64,000 bases of DNA, taken from the NCBI GenBank assembly GCA_022818135.1, contig JAFMSR010000002.1:55435178-55499177 (forward strand). The letters run 5' to 3'. Within the stretch, counting starts at the first letter, position 1, and the number at the start of each line of letters is the position of its first letter. This DNA comes from Saxidomus purpurata. Taxonomy: Eukaryota > Mollusca > Bivalvia > Venerida > Veneridae. The notes beneath the pieces were generated by a model. The model did not search any database. It saw nothing but the letters and a program-made list of their open reading frames with translations, and was not told the origin of the DNA. The translations under genes were made by a program, and so were the position numbers. This document shows, one piece after another, positions 42,401-57,400 of this stretch.

Positions 42401-45400
42401 GAGTGCCTTAAGGCGGTGCAAGAAAATTCCGGAAAAAGTCAACCGGTCGGCCGTAATCGGCGAAAAACCGTTTTTCACACCTTTCATAGAAGTGGGTCAT
42501 GTCATATATCAAAATGTCGGGCTCGGCGAGTGCCTTAAGGCGGTGCAAGAAAATTCCGGAAAAAGTCAACCGGTCGGCCGTAATCGGCGAAAAACCGTTT
42601 TTCACACCTTTCATAGAAGTGGGTCATGTCATATATCAAAATGTCGGGCTCGGCGAGTGCCTTAAGGCGGTGCAAGAAAATTCCGGAAAAAGTCAACCGG
42701 TCGGCCGTAATCGGCGAAAAACCGTTTTTTCACACCTTTCATAGAAGTGGGTCATGTCATATATCAAAATGTCGGGCTCGGCGAGTGCCTTAAGGCGGTG
42801 CAAGAAAATTCCGGAAAAAGTCAACCGGTCGGCCGTAATCGGCGAAAAACCGTTTTTCACACCTTTCATAGAAGTGGGTCATGTCATATATCAAAATGTC
42901 GGGCTCGGCGAGGTGCCTTAAGGCGGTGCAAGAAAATTCCGGAAAAAGTCAACCGGTCGGCCGTAATCGGCGAAAAACCGTTTTTCACACCTTTCATAGA
43001 AGTGGGTCATGTCATATATCAAAATGTCGGGCTCGGCGAGTGCCTTAAGGCGGTGCAAGAAAATTCCGGAAAAAGTCAACCGGTCGGCCGTAATCGGCGA
43101 AAAACCGTTTTTCACACCTTTCATAGAAGTGGGTCATGTCATATATCAAAATGTCGGGCTCGGCGAGTGCCTTAAGGCGGTGCAAGAAAATTCCGGAAAA
43201 AGTCAACCGGTCGGCCGTAATCGGCGAAAAACCGTTTTTCACACCTTTCATAGAAGTGGGTCATGTCATATATCAAAATGTCGGGCTCGGCGAGTGCCTT
43301 AAGGCGGTGCAAGAAAATTCCGGAAAAAGTCAACCGGTCGGCCGTAATCGGCGAAAAACCGTTTTTCACACCTTTCATAGAAGTGGGTCATGTCATATAT
43401 CAAAATGTCGGGCTCGGCGAGTGCCTTAAGGCGGTGCAAGAAAATTCCGGAAAAAGTCAACCGGTCGGCCGTAATCGGCGAAAAACCGTTTTTCACACCT
43501 TTCATAGAAGTGGGTCATGTCATATATCAAAATGTCGGGCTCGGCGAGTGCCTTAAGGCGGTGCAAGAAAATTCCGGAAAAAAGTCAACCGGTCGGCCGT
43601 AATCGGCGAAAAACCGTTTTTCACACCTTTCATAGAAGTGGGTCATGTCATATATCAAAATGTCGGGCTCGGCGAGTGCCTTAAGGCGGTGCAAGAAAAT
43701 TCCGGAAAAAGTCAACCGGTCGGCCGTAATCGGCGAAAAACCGTTTTTTCACACCTTTCATAGAAGTGGGTCATGTCATATATCAAAATGTCGGGCTCGG
43801 CGAGTGCCTTAAGGCGGTGCAAGAAAATTCCGGAAAAAGTCAACCGGTCGGCCGTAATCGGCGAAAAACCGTTTTTCACACCTTTCATAGAAGTGGGTCA
43901 TGTCATATATCAAAATGTCGGGCTCGGCGAGTGCCTTAAGGCGGTGCAAGAAAATTCCGGAAAAAGTCAACCGGTCGGCCGTAATCGGCGAAAAACCGTT
44001 TTTTTTTTCACACCTTTCATAGAAGTGGGTCATGTCATATATCAAAATGTCGGGCTCGGCGAGTGCCTTAAGGCGGTGCAAGAAAATTCCGGAAAAAGTC
44101 AACCGGTCGGCCGTAATCGGCGAAAAACCGTTTTTCACACCTTTCATAGAAGTGGGTCATGTCATATATCAAAATGTCGGGCTCGGCGAGTGCCTTAAGG
44201 CGGTGCAAGAAAATTCCGGAAAAAGTCAACCGGTCGGCCGTAATCGGCGAAAAACCGTTTTTCACACCTTTCATAGAAGTGGGTCATGTCATATATCAAA
44301 ATGTCGGGCTCGGCGAGTGCCTTAAGGCGGTGCAAGAAAATTCCGGAAAAAGTCAACCGGTCGGCCGTAATCGGCGAAAAACCGTTTTTCACACCTTTCA
44401 TAGAAGTGGGTCATGTCATATATCAAAATGTCGGGCTCGGCGAGTGCCTTAAGGCGGTGCAAGAAAATTCCGGAAAAAGTCAACCGGTCGGCCGTAATCG
44501 GCGAAAAACCGTTTTTCACACCTTTCATAGAAGTGGGTCATGTCATATATCAAAATGTCGGGCTCGGCGAGTGCCTTAAGGCGGTGCAAGAAAATTCCGG
44601 AAAAAGTCAACCGGTCGGCCGTAATCGGCGAAAAACCGTTTTTTCACACCTTTCATAGAAGTGGGTCATGTCATATATCAAAATGTCGGGCTCGGCGAGT
44701 GCCTTAAGGCGGTGCAAGAAAATTCCGGAAAAAGTCAACCGGTCGGCCGTAATCGGCGAAAAACCGTTTTTTCACACCTTTCATAGAAGTGGGTCATGTC
44801 ATATATCAAAATGTCGGGCTCGGCGAGTGCCTTAAGGCGGTGCAAGAAAATTCCGGAAAAAGTCAACCGGTCGGCCGTAATCGGCGAAAAACCGTTTTTC
44901 ACACCTTTCATAGAAGTGGGTCATGTCATATATCAAAATGTCGGGCTCGGCGAGTGCCTTAAGGCGGTGCAAGAAAATTCCGGAAAAAGTCAACCGGTCG
45001 GCCGTAATCGGCGAAAAACCGTTTTTCACACCTTTCATAGAAGTGGGTCATGTCATATATCAAAATGTCGGGCTCGGCGAGTGCCTTAAGGCGGTGCAAG
45101 AAAATTCCGGAAAAAGTCAACCGGTCGGCCGTAATCGGCGAAAAACCGTTTTTTCACACCTTTCATAGAAGTGGGTCATGTCATATATCAAAATGTCGGG
45201 CTCGGCGAGTGCCTTAAGGCGGTGCAAGAAAATTCCGGAAAAAGTCAACCGGTCGGCCGTAATCGGCGAAAAACCGTTTTTCACACCTTTCATAGAAGTG
45301 GGTCATGTCATATATCAAAATGTCGGGCTCGGCGAGTGCCTTAAGGCGGTGCAAGAAAATTCCGGAAAAAGTCAACCGGTCGGCCGTAATCGGCGAAAAA

Positions 45401-48400
45401 CCGTTTTTCACACCTTTCATAGAAGTGGGTCATGTCATATATCAAAATGTCGGGCTCGGCGAGTGCCTTAAGGCGGTGCAAGAAAATTCCGGAAAAAGTC
45501 AACCGGTCGGCCGTAATCGGCGAAAAACCGTTTTTCACACCTTTCATAGAAGTGGGTCATGTCATATATCAAAATGTCGGGCTCGGCGAGTGCCTTAAGG
45601 CGGTGCAAGAAAATTCCGGAAAAAGTCAACCGGTCGGCCGTAATCGGCGAAAAACCGTTTTTCACACCTTTCATAGAAGTGGGTCATGTCATATATCAAA
45701 ATGTCGGGCTCGGCGAGTGCCTTAAGGCGGTGCAAGAAAATTCCGGAAAAAGTCAACCGGTCGGCCGTAATCGGCGAAAAACCGTTTTTTCACACCTTTC
45801 ATAGAAGTGGGTCATGTCATATATCAAAATGTCGGGCTCGGCGAGTGCCTTAAGGCGGTGCAAGAAAATTCCGGAAAAAGTCAACCGGTCGGCCGTAATC
45901 GGCGAAAAACCGTTTTTCACACCTTTCATAGAAGTGGGTCATGTCATATATCAAAATGTCGGGCTCGGCGAGTGCCTTAAGGCGGTGCAAGAAAATTCCG
46001 GAAAAAAGTCAACCGGTCGGCCGTAATCGGCGAAAAAACCGTTTTTCACACCTTTCATAGAAGTGGGTCATGTCATATATCAAAATGTCGGGCTCGGCGA
46101 GTGCCTTAAGGCGGTGCAAGAAAATTCCGGAAAAAGTCAACCGGTCGGCCGTAATCGGCGAAAAACCGTTTTTCACACCTTTCATAGAAGTGGGTCATGT
46201 CATATATCAAAATGTCGGGCTCGGCGAGTGCCTTAAGGCGGTGCAAGAAAATTCCGGAAAAAGTCAACCGGTCGGCCGTAATCGGCGAAAAACCGTTTTT
46301 TCACACCTTTCATAGAAGTGGGTCATGTCATATATCAAAATGTCGGGCTCGGCGAGTGCCTTAAGGCGGTGCAAGAAAATTCCGGAAAAAAGTCAACCGG
46401 TCGGCCGTAATCGGCGAAAAACCGTTTTTCACACCTTTCATAGAAGTGGGTCATGTCATATATCAAAATGTCGGGCTCGGCGAGTGCCTTAAGGCGGTGC
46501 AAGAAAATTCCGGAAAAAGTCAACCGGTCGGCCGTAATCGGCGAAAAACCGTTTTTTCACACCTTTCATAGAAGTGGGTCATGTCATATATCAAAATGTC
46601 GGGCTCGGCGAGTGCCTTAAGGCGGTGCAAGAAAATTCCGGAAAAAAGTCAACCGGTCGGCCGTAATCGGCGAAAAACCGTTTTTTCACACCTTTCATAG
46701 AAGTGGGTCATGTCATATATCAAAATGTCGGGCTCGGCGAGTGCCTTAAGGCGGTGCAAGAAAATTCCGGAAAAAGTCAACCGGTCGGCCGTAATCGGCG
46801 AAAAACCGTTTTCACACCTTTCATAGAAGTGGGTCATGTCATATATCAAAATGTCGGGCTCGGCGAGTGCCTTAAGGCGGTGCAAGAAAATTCCGGAAAA
46901 AGTCAACCGGTCGGCCGTAATCGGCGAAAAACCGTTTTTCACACCTTTCATAGAAGTGGGTCATGTCATATATCAAAATGTCGGGCTCGGCGAGTGCCTT
47001 AAGGCGGTGCAAGAAAATTCCGGAAAAAGTCAACCGGTCGGCCGTAATCGGCGAAAAACCGTTTTTTCACACCTTTCATAGAAGTGGGTCATGTCATATA
47101 TCAAAATGTCGGGCTCGGCGAGTGCCTTAAGGCGGTGCAAGAAAATTCCGGAAAAAAGTCAACCGGTCGGCCGTAATCGGCGAAAAACCGTTTTTTCACA
47201 CCTTTCATAGAAGTGGGTCATGTCATATATCAAAATGTCGGGCTCGGCGAGTGCCTTAAGGCGGTGCAAGAAAATTCCGGAAAAAGTCAACCGGTCGGCC
47301 GTAATCGGCGAAAAACCGTTTTCACACCTTTCATAGAAGTGGGTCATGTCATATATCAAAATGTCGGGCTCGGCGAGTGCCTTAAGGCGGTGCAAGAAAA
47401 TTCCGGAAAAAGTCAACCGGTCGGCCGTAATCGGCGAAAAACCGTTTTTCACACCTTTCATAGAAGTGGGTCATGTCATATATCAAAATGTCGGGCTCGG
47501 CGAGTGCCTTAAGGCGGTGCAAGAAAATTCCGGAAAAAAGTCAACCGGTCGGCCGTAATCGGCGAAAAACCGTTTTTTCACACCTTTCATAGAAGTGGGT
47601 CATGTCATATATCAAAATGTCGGGCTCGGCGAGTGCCTTAAGGCGGTGCAAGAAAATTCCGGAAAAAGTCAACCGGTCGGCCGTAATCGGCGAAAAACCG
47701 TTTTTTCACACCTTTCATAGAAGTGGGTCATGTCATATATCAAAATGTCGGGCTCGGCGAGTGCCTTAAGGCGGTGCAAGAAAATTCCGGAAAAAAGTCA
47801 ACCGGTCGGCCGTAATCGGCGAAAAACCGTTTTTCACACCTTTCATAGAAGTGGGTCATGTCATATATCAAAATGTCGGGCTCGGCGAGTGCCTTAAGGC
47901 GGTGCAAGAAAATTCCGGAAAAAGTCAACCGGTCGGCCGTAATCGGCGAAAAACCGTTTTTTCACACCTTTCATAGAAGTGGGTCATGTCATATATCAAA
48001 ATGTCGGGCTCGGCGAGTGCCTTAAGGCGGTGCAAGAAAATTCCGGAAAAAGTCAACCGGTCGGCCGTAATCGGCGAAAAACCGTTTTTTCACCTTTCAT
48101 AGAAGTGGGTCATGTCATATATCAAAATGTCGGGCTCGGCGAGTGCCTTAAGGCGGTGCAAGAAAATTCCGGAAAAAGTCAACCGGTCGGCCGTAATCGG
48201 CGAAAAACCGTTTTTCACACCTTTCATAGAAGTGGGTCATGTCATATATCAAAATGTCGGGCTCGGCGAGTGCCTTAAGGCGGTGCAAGAAAATTCCGGA
48301 AAAAGTCAACCGGTCGGCCGTAATCGGCGAAAAACCGTTTTTTCACACCTTTCATAGAAGTGGGTCATGTCATATATCAAAATGTCGGGCTCGGCGAGTG

Positions 48401-51400
48401 CCTTAAGGCGGTGCAAGAAAATTCCGGAAAAAGTCAACCGGTCGGCCGTAATCGGCGAAAAACCGTTTTTCACACCTTTCATAGAAGTGGGTCATGTCAT
48501 ATATCAAAATGTCGGGCTCGGCGAGTGCCTTAAGGCGGTGCAAGAAAATTCCGGAAAAAGTCAACCGGTCGGCCGTAATCGGCGAAAAACCGTTTTTTCA
48601 CACCTTTCATAGAAGTGGGTCATGTCATATATCAAAATGTCGGGCTCGGCGAGTGCCTTAAGGCGGTGCAAGAAAATTCCGGAAAAAAGTCAACCGGTCG
48701 GCCGTAATCGGCGAAAAACCGTTTTTCACACCTTTCATAGAAGTGGGTCATGTCATATATCAAAATGTCGGGCTCGGCGAGTGCCTTAAGGCGGTGCAAG
48801 AAAATTCCGGAAAAAAGTCAACCGGTCGGCCGTAATCGGCGAAAAACCGTTTTTTCACACCTTTCATAGAAGTGGGTCATGTCATATATCAAAATGTCGG
48901 GCTCGGCGAGTGCCTTAAGGCGGTGCAAGAAAATTCCGGAAAAAGTCAACCGGTCGGCCGTAATCGGCGAAAAACCGTTTTTCACACCTTTCATAGAAGT
49001 GGGTCATGTCATATATCAAAATGTCGGGCTCGGCGAGTGCCTTAAGGCGGTGCAAGAAAATTCCGGAAAAAGTCAACCGGTCGGCCGTAATCGGCGAAAA
49101 ACCGTTTTTCACACCTTTCATAGAAGTGGGTCATGTCATATATCAAAATGTCGGGCTCGGCGAGTGCCTTAAGGCGGTGCAAGAAAATTCCGGAAAAAGT
49201 CAACCGGTCGGCCGTAATCGGCGAAAAACCGTTTTTCACACCTTTCATAGAAGTGGGTCATGTCATATATCAAAATGTCGGGCTCGGCGAGTGCCTTAAG
49301 GCGGTGCAAGAAAATTCCGGAAAAAGTCAACCGGTCGGCCGTAATCGGCGAAAAACCGTTTTTCACACCTTTCATAGAAGTGGGTCATGTCATATATCAA
49401 AATGTCGGGCTCGGCGAGTGCCTTAAGGCGGTGCAAGAAAATTCCGGAAAAAGTCAACCGGTCGGCCGTAATCGGCGAAAAACCGTTTTTTCACACCTTT
49501 CATAGAAGTGGGTCATGTCATATATCAAAATGTCGGGCTCGGCGAGTGCCTTAAGGCGGTGCAAGAAAATTCCGGAAAAAGTCAACCGGTCGGCCGTAAT
49601 CGGCGAAAAACCGTTTTTTCACACCTTTCATAGAAGTGGGTCATGTCATATATCAAAATGTCGGGCTCGGCGAGTGCCTTAAGGCGGTGCAAGAAAATTC
49701 CGGAAAAAGTCAACCGGTCGGCCGTAATCGGCGAAAAACCGTTTTTTCACACCTTTCATAGAAGTGGGTCATGTCATATATCAAAATGTCGGGCTCGGCG
49801 AGTGCCTTAAGGCGGTGCAAGAAAATTCCGGAAAAAGTCAACCGGTCGGCCGTAATCGGCGAAAAACCGTTTTTTCACACCTTTCATAGAAGTGGGTCAT
49901 GTCATATATCAAAATGTCGGGCTCGGCGAGTGCCTTAAGGCGGTGCAAGAAAATTCCGGAAAAAGTCAACCGGTCGGCCGTAATCGGCGAAAAACCGTTT
50001 TTCACACCTTTCATAGAAGTGGGTCATGTCATATATCAAAATGTCGGGCTCGGCGAGTGCCTTAAGGCGGTGCAAGAAAATTCCGGAAAAAGTCAACCGG
50101 TCGGCCGTAATCGGCGAAAAACCGTTTTTCACACCTTTCATAGAAGTGGGTCATGTCATATATCAAAATGTCGGGCTCGGCGAGTGCCTTAAGGCGGTGC
50201 AAGAAAATTCCGGAAAAAGTCAACCGGTCGGCCGTAATCGGCGAAAAACCGTTTTTCACACCTTTCATAGAAGTGGGTCATGTCATATATCAAAATGTCG
50301 GGCTCGGCGAGTGCCTTAAGGCGGTGCAAGAAAATTCCGGAAAAAAGTCAACCGGTCGGCCGTAATCGGCGAAAAACCGTTTTTTCACACCTTTCATAGA
50401 AGTGGGTCATGTCATATATCAAAATGTCGGGCTCGGCGAGTGCCTTAAGGCGGTGCAAGAAAATTCCGGAAAAAGTCAACCGGTCGGCCGTAATCGGCGA
50501 AAAACCGTTTTTCACACCTTTCATAGAAGTGGGTCATGTCATATATCAAAATGTCGGGCTCGGCGAGTGCCTTAAGGCGGTGCAAGAAAATTCCGGAAAA
50601 AGTCAACCGGTCGGCCGTAATCGGCGAAAAACCGTTTTTTCACACCTTTCATAGAAGTGGGTCATGTCATATATCAAAATGTCGGGCTCGGCGAGTGCCT
50701 TAAGGCGGTGCAAGAAAATTCCGGAAAAAGTCAACCGGTCGGCCGTAATCGGCGAAAAACCGTTTTTTCACACCTTTCATAGAAGTGGGTCATGTCATAT
50801 ATCAAAATGTCGGGCTCGGCGAGTGCCTTAAGGCGGTGCAAGAAAATTCCGGAAAAAGTCAACCGGTCGGCCGTAATCGGCGAAAAACCGTTTTTCACAC
50901 CTTTCATAGAAGTGGGTCATGTCATATATCAAAATGTCGGGCTCGGCGAGTGCCTTAAGGCGGTGCAAGAAAATTCCGGAAAAAGTCAACCGGTCGGCCG
51001 TAATCGGCGAAAAACCGTTTTTCACACCTTTCATAGAAGTGGGTCATGTCATATATCAAAATGTCGGGCTCGGCGAGTGCCTTAAGGCGGTGCAAGAAAA
51101 TTCCGGAAAAAGTCAACCGGTCGGCCGTAATCGGCGAAAAACCGTTTTTCACACCTTTCATAGAAGTGGGTCATGTCATATATCAAAATGTCGGGCTCGG
51201 CGAGTGCCTTAAGGCGGTGCAAGAAAATTCCGGAAAAAGTCAACCGGTCGGCCGTAATCGGCGAAAAACCGTTTTTCACACCTTTCATAGAAGTGGGTCA
51301 TGTCATATATCAAAATGTCGGGCTCGGCGAGTGCCTTAAGGCGGTGCAAGAAAATTCCGGAAAAAGTCAACCGGTCGGCCGTAATCGGCGAAAAACCGTT

Positions 51401-54400
51401 TTTCACACCTTTCATAGAAGTGGGTCATGTCATATATCAAAATGTCGGGCTCGGCGAGTGCCTTAAGGCGGTGCAAGAAAATTCCGGAAAAAGTCAACCG
51501 GTCGGCCGTAATCGGCGAAAAACCGTTTTTCACACCTTTCATAGAAGTGGGTCATGTCATATATCAAAATGTCGGGCTCGGCGAGTGCCTTAAGGCGGTG
51601 CAAGAAAATTCCGGAAAAAGTCAACCGGTCGGCCGTAATCGGCGAAAAACCGTTTTTTCACACCTTTCATAGAAGTGGGTCATGTCATATATCAAAATGT
51701 CGGGCTCGGCGAGTGCCTTAAGGCGGTGCAAGAAAATTCCGGAAAAAGTCAACCGGTCGGCCGTAATCGGCGAAAAACCGTTTTTCACACCTTTCATAGA
51801 AGTGGGTCATGTCATATATCAAAATGTCGGGCTCGGCGAGTGCCTTAAGGCGGTGCAAGAAAATTCCGGAAAAAGTCAACCGGTCGGCCGTAATCGGCGA
51901 AAAACCGTTTTTTCACACCTTTCATAGAAGTGGGTCATGTCATATATCAAAATGTCGGGCTCGGCGAGTGCCTTAAGGCGGTGCAAGAAAATTCCGGAAA
52001 AAGTCAACCGGTCGGCCGTAATCGGCGAAAAACCGTTTTTCACACCTTTCATAGAAGTGGGTCATGTCATATATCAAAATGTCGGGCTCGGCGAGTGCCT
52101 TAAGGCGGTGCAAGAAAATTCCGGAAAAAGTCAACCGGTCGGCCGTAATCGGCGAAAAACCGTTTTTCACACCTTTCATAGAAGTGGGTCATGTCATATA
52201 TCAAAATGTCGGGCTCGGCGAGTGCCTTAAGGCGGTGCAAGAAAATTCCGGAAAAAGTCAACCGGTCGGCCGTAATCGGCGAAAAACCGTTTTTTCACAC
52301 CTTTCATAGAAGTGGGTCATGTCATATATCAAAATGTCGGGCTCGGCGAGTGCCTTAAGGCGGTGCAAGAAAATTCCGGAAAAAGTCAACCGGTCGGCCG
52401 TAATCGGCGAAAAACCGTTTTTTCACACCTTTCATAGAAGTGGGTCATGTCATATATCAAAATGTCGGGCTCGGCGAGTGCCTTAAGGCGGTGCAAGAAA
52501 ATTCCGGAAAAAGTCAACCGGTCGGCCGTAATCGGCGAAAAACCGTTTTTCACACCTTTCATAGAAGTGGGTCATGTCATATATCAAAATGTCGGGCTCG
52601 GCGAGTGCCTTAAGGCGGTGCAAGAAAATTCCGGAAAAAGTCAACCGGTCGGCCGTAATCGGCGAAAAACCGTTTTTCACACCTTTCATAGAAGTGGGTC
52701 ATGTCATATATCAAAATGTCGGGCTCGGCGAGTGCCTTAAGGCGGTGCAAGAAAATTCCGGAAAAAGTCAACCGGTCGGCCGTAATCGGCGAAAAACCGT
52801 TTTTCACACCTTTCATAGAAGTGGGTCATGTCATATATCAAAATGTCGGGCTCGGCGAGTGCCTTAAGGCGGTGCAAGAAAATTCCGGAAAAAGTCAACC
52901 GGTCGGCCGTAATCGGCGAAAAACCGTTTTTCACACCTTTCATAGAAGTGGGTCATGTCATATATCAAAATGTCGGGCTCGGCGAGGTGCCTTAAGGCGG
53001 TGCAAGAAAATTCCGGAAAAAGTCAACCGGTCGGCCGTAATCGGCGAAAAACCGTTTTTTCACACCTTTCATAGAAGTGGGTCATGTCATATATCAAAAT
53101 GTCGGGCTCGGCGAGTGCCTTAAGGCGGTGCAAGAAAATTCCGGAAAAAGTCAACCGGTCGGCCGTAATCGGCGAAAAACCGTTTTTTCACACCTTTCAT
53201 AGAAGTGGGTCATGTCATATATCAAAATGTCGGGCTCGGCGAGTGCCTTAAGGCGGTGCAAGAAAATTCCGGAAAAAGTCAACCGGTCGGCCGTAATCGG
53301 CGAAAAACCGTTTTTTCACACCTTTCATAGAAGTGGGTCATGTCATATATCAAAATGTCGGGCTCGGCGAGTGCCTTAAGGCGGTGCAAGAAAATTCCGG
53401 AAAAAGTCAACCGGTCGGCCGTAATCGGCGAAAAACCGTTTTTTCACACCTTTCATAGAAGTGGGTCATGTCATATATCAAAATGTCGGGCTCGGCGAGT
53501 GCCTTAAGGCGGTGCAAGAAAATTCCGGAAAAAGTCAACCGGTCGGCCGTAATCGGCGAAAAACCGTTTTTTCACACCTTTCATAGAAGTGGGTCATGTC
53601 ATATATCAAAATGTCGGGCTCGGCGAGTGCCTTAAGGCGGTGCAAGAAAATTCCGGAAAAAAGTCAACCGGTCGGCCGTAATCGGCGAAAAACCGTTTTT
53701 TTCACACCTTTCATAGAAGTGGGTCATGTCATATATCAAAATGTCGGGCTCGGCGAGTGCCTTAAGGCGGTGCAAGAAAATTCCGGAAAAAGTCAACCGG
53801 TCGGCCGTAATCGGCGAAAAACCGTTTTTTTCACACCTTTCATAGAAGTGGGTCATGTCATATATCAAAATGTCGGGCTCGGCGAGTGCCTTAAGGCGGT
53901 GCAAGAAAATTCCGGAAAAAGTCAACCGGTCGGCCGTAATCGGCGAAAAACCGTTTTTTCACACCTTTCATAGAAGTGGGTCATGTCATATATCAAAATG
54001 TCGGGCTCGGCGAGTGCCTTAAGGCGGTGCAAGAAAATTCCGGAAAAAGTCAACCGGTCGGCCGTAATCGGCGAAAAACCGTTTTTTCACACCTTTCATA
54101 GAAGTGGGTCATGTCATATATCAAAATGTCGGGCTCGGCGAGTGCCTTAAGGCGGTGCAAGAAAATTCCGGAAAAAGTCAACCGGTCGGCCGTAATCGGC
54201 GAAAAACCGTTTTTTTCACACCTTTCATAGAAGTGGGTCATGTCATATATCAAAATGTCGGGCTCGGCGAGTGCCTTAAGGCGGTGCAAGAAAATTCCGG
54301 AAAAAGTCAACCGGTCGGCCGTAATCGGCGAAAAACCGTTTTTTTCACACCTTTCATAGAAGTGGGTCATGTCATATATCAAAATGTCGGGCTCGGCGAG

Positions 54401-57400
54401 TGCCTTAAGGCGGTGCAAGAAAATTCCGGAAAAAGTCAACCGGTCGGCCGTAATCGGCGAAAAACCGTTTTTTTCACACCTTTCATAGAAGTGGGTCATG
54501 TCATATATCAAAATGTCGGGCTCGGCGAGTGCCTTAAGGCGGTGCAAGAAAATTCCGGAAAAAGTCAACCGGTCGGCCGTAATCGGCGAAAAACCGTTTT
54601 TTTCACACCTTTCATAGAAGTGGGTCATGTCATATATCAAAATGTCGGGCTCGGCGAGTGCCTTAAGGCGGTGCAAGAAAATTCCGGAAAAAGTCAACCG
54701 GTCGGCCGTAATCGGCGAAAAACCGTTTTTTTCACACCTTTCATAGAAGTGGGTCATGTCATATATCAAAATGTCGGGCTCGGCGAGTGCCTTAAGGCGG
54801 TGCAAGAAAATTCCGGAAAAAGTCAACCGGTCGGCCGTAATCGGCGAAAAACCGTTTTTTTCACACCTTTCATAGAAGTGGGTCATGTCATATATCAAAA
54901 TGTCGGGCTCGGCGAGTGCCTTAAGGCGGTGCAAGAAAATTCCGGAAAAAGTCAACCGGTCGGCCGTAATCGGCGAAAAACCGTTTTTTCACACCTTTCA
55001 TAGAAGTGGGTCATGTCATATATCAAAATGTCGGGCTCGGCGAGTGCCTTAAGGCGGTGCAAGAAAATTCCGGAAAAAGTCAACCGGTCGGCCGTAATCG
55101 GCGAAAAACCGTTTTTTTCACACCTTTCATAGAAGTGGGTCATGTCATATATCAAAATGTCGGGCTCGGCGAGTGCCTTAAGGCGGTGCAAGAAAATTCC
55201 GGAAAAAGTCAACCGGTCGGCCGTAATCGGCGAAAAACCGTTTTTTTCACACCTTTCATAGAAGTGGGTCATGTCATATATCAAAATGTCGGGCTCGGCG
55301 AGTGCCTTAAGGCGGTGCAAGAAAATTCCGGAAAAAGTCAACCGGTCGGCCGTAATCGGCGAAAAACCGTTTTTTTCACACCTTTCATAGAAGTGGGTCA
55401 TGTCATATATCAAAATGTCGGGCTCGGCGAGTGCCTTAAGGCGGTGCAAGAAAATTCCGGAAAAAGTCAACCGGTCGGCCGTAATCGGCGAAAAACCGTT
55501 TTTTTCACACCTTTCATAGAAGTGGGTCATGTCATATATCAAAATGTCGGGCTCGGCGAGTGCCTTAAGGCGGTGCAAGAAAATTCCGGAAAAAGTCAAC
55601 CGGTCGGCCGTAATCGGCGAAAAACCGTTTTTTTCACACCTTTCATAGAAGTGGGTCATGTCATATATCAAAATGTCGGGCTCGGCGAGTGCCTTAAGGC
55701 GGTGCAAGAAAATTCCGGAAAAAGTCAACCGGTCGGCCGTAATCGGCGAAAAACCGTTTTTTTCACACCTTTCATAGAAGTGGGTCATGTCATATATCAA
55801 AATGTCGGGCTCGGCGAGTGCCTTAAGGCGGTGCAAGAAAATTCCGGAAAAAGTCAACCGGTCGGCCGTAATCGGCGAAAAACCGTTTTTTTACACCTTT
55901 CATAGAAGTGGGTCATGTCATATATCAAAATGTCGGGCTCGGCGAGTGCCTTAAGGCGGTGCAAGAAAATTCCGGAAAAAGTCAACCGGTCGGCCGTAAT
56001 CGGCGAAAAACCGTTTTTTTCACACCTTTCATAGAAGTGGGTCATGTCATATATCAAAATGTCGGGCTCGGCGAGTGCCTTAAGGCGGTGCAAGAAAATT
56101 CCGGAAAAAGTCAACCGGTCGGCCGTAATCGGCGAAAAACCGTTTTTTTCACACCTTTCATAGAAGTGGGTCATGTCATATATCAAAATGTCGGGCTCGG
56201 CGAGTGCCTTAAGGCGGTGCAAGAAAATTCCGGAAAAAGTCAACCGGTCGGCCGTAATCGGCGAAAAACCGTTTTTTCACACCTTTCATAGAAGTGGGTC
56301 ATGTCATATATCAAAATGTCGGGCTCGGCGAGTGCCTTAAGGCGGTGCAAGAAAATTCCGGAAAAAGTCAACCGGTCGGCCGTAATCGGCGAAAAACCGT
56401 TTTTTTCACACCTTTCATAGAAGTGGGTCATGTCATATATCAAAATGTCGGGCTCGGCGAGTGCCTTAAGGCGGTGCAAGAAAATTCCGGAAAAAGTCAA
56501 CCGGTCGGCCGTAATCGGCGAAAAACCGTTTTTTTCACACCTTTCATAGAAGTGGGTCATGTCATATATCAAAATGTCGGGCTCGGCGAGTGCCTTAAGG
56601 CGGTGCAAGAAAATTCCGGAAAAAGTCAACCGGTCGGCCGTAATCGGCGAAAAACCGTTTTTTTCACACCTTTCATAGAAGTGGGTCATGTCATATATCA
56701 AAATGTCGGGCTCGGCGAGTGCCTTAAGGCGGTGCAAGAAAATTCCGGAAAAAGTCAACCGGTCGGCCGTAATCGGCGAAAAACCGTTTTTTTCACACCT
56801 TTCATAGAAGTGGGTCATGTCATATATCAAAATGTCGGGCTCGGCGAGTGCCTTAAGGCGGTGCAAGAAAATTCCGGAAAAAGTCAACCGGTCGGCCGTA
56901 ATCGGCGAAAAACCGTTTTTTCACACCTTTCATAGAAGTGGGTCATGTCATATATCAAAATGTCGGGCTCGGCGAGTGCCTTAAGGCGGTGCAAGAAAAT
57001 TCCGGAAAAAGTCAACCGGTCGGCCGTAATCGGCGAAAAACCGTTTTTTTCACACCTTTCATAGAAGTGGGTCATGTCATATATCAAAATGTCGGGCTCG
57101 GCGAGTGCCTTAAGGCGGTGCAAGAAAATTCCGGAAAAAAGTCAACCGGTCGGCCGTAATCGGCGAAAAACCGTTTTTTCACACCTTTCATAGAAGTGGG
57201 TCATGTCATATATCAAAATGTCGGGCTCGGCGAGTGCCTTAAGGCGGTGCAAGAAAATTCCGGAAAAAGTCAACCGGTCGGCCGTAATCGGCGAAAAACC
57301 GTTTTTTTCACACCTTTCATAGAAGTGGGTCATGTCATATATCAAAATGTCGGGCTCGGCGAGTGCCTTAAGGCGGTGCAAGAAAATTCCGGAAAAAGTC

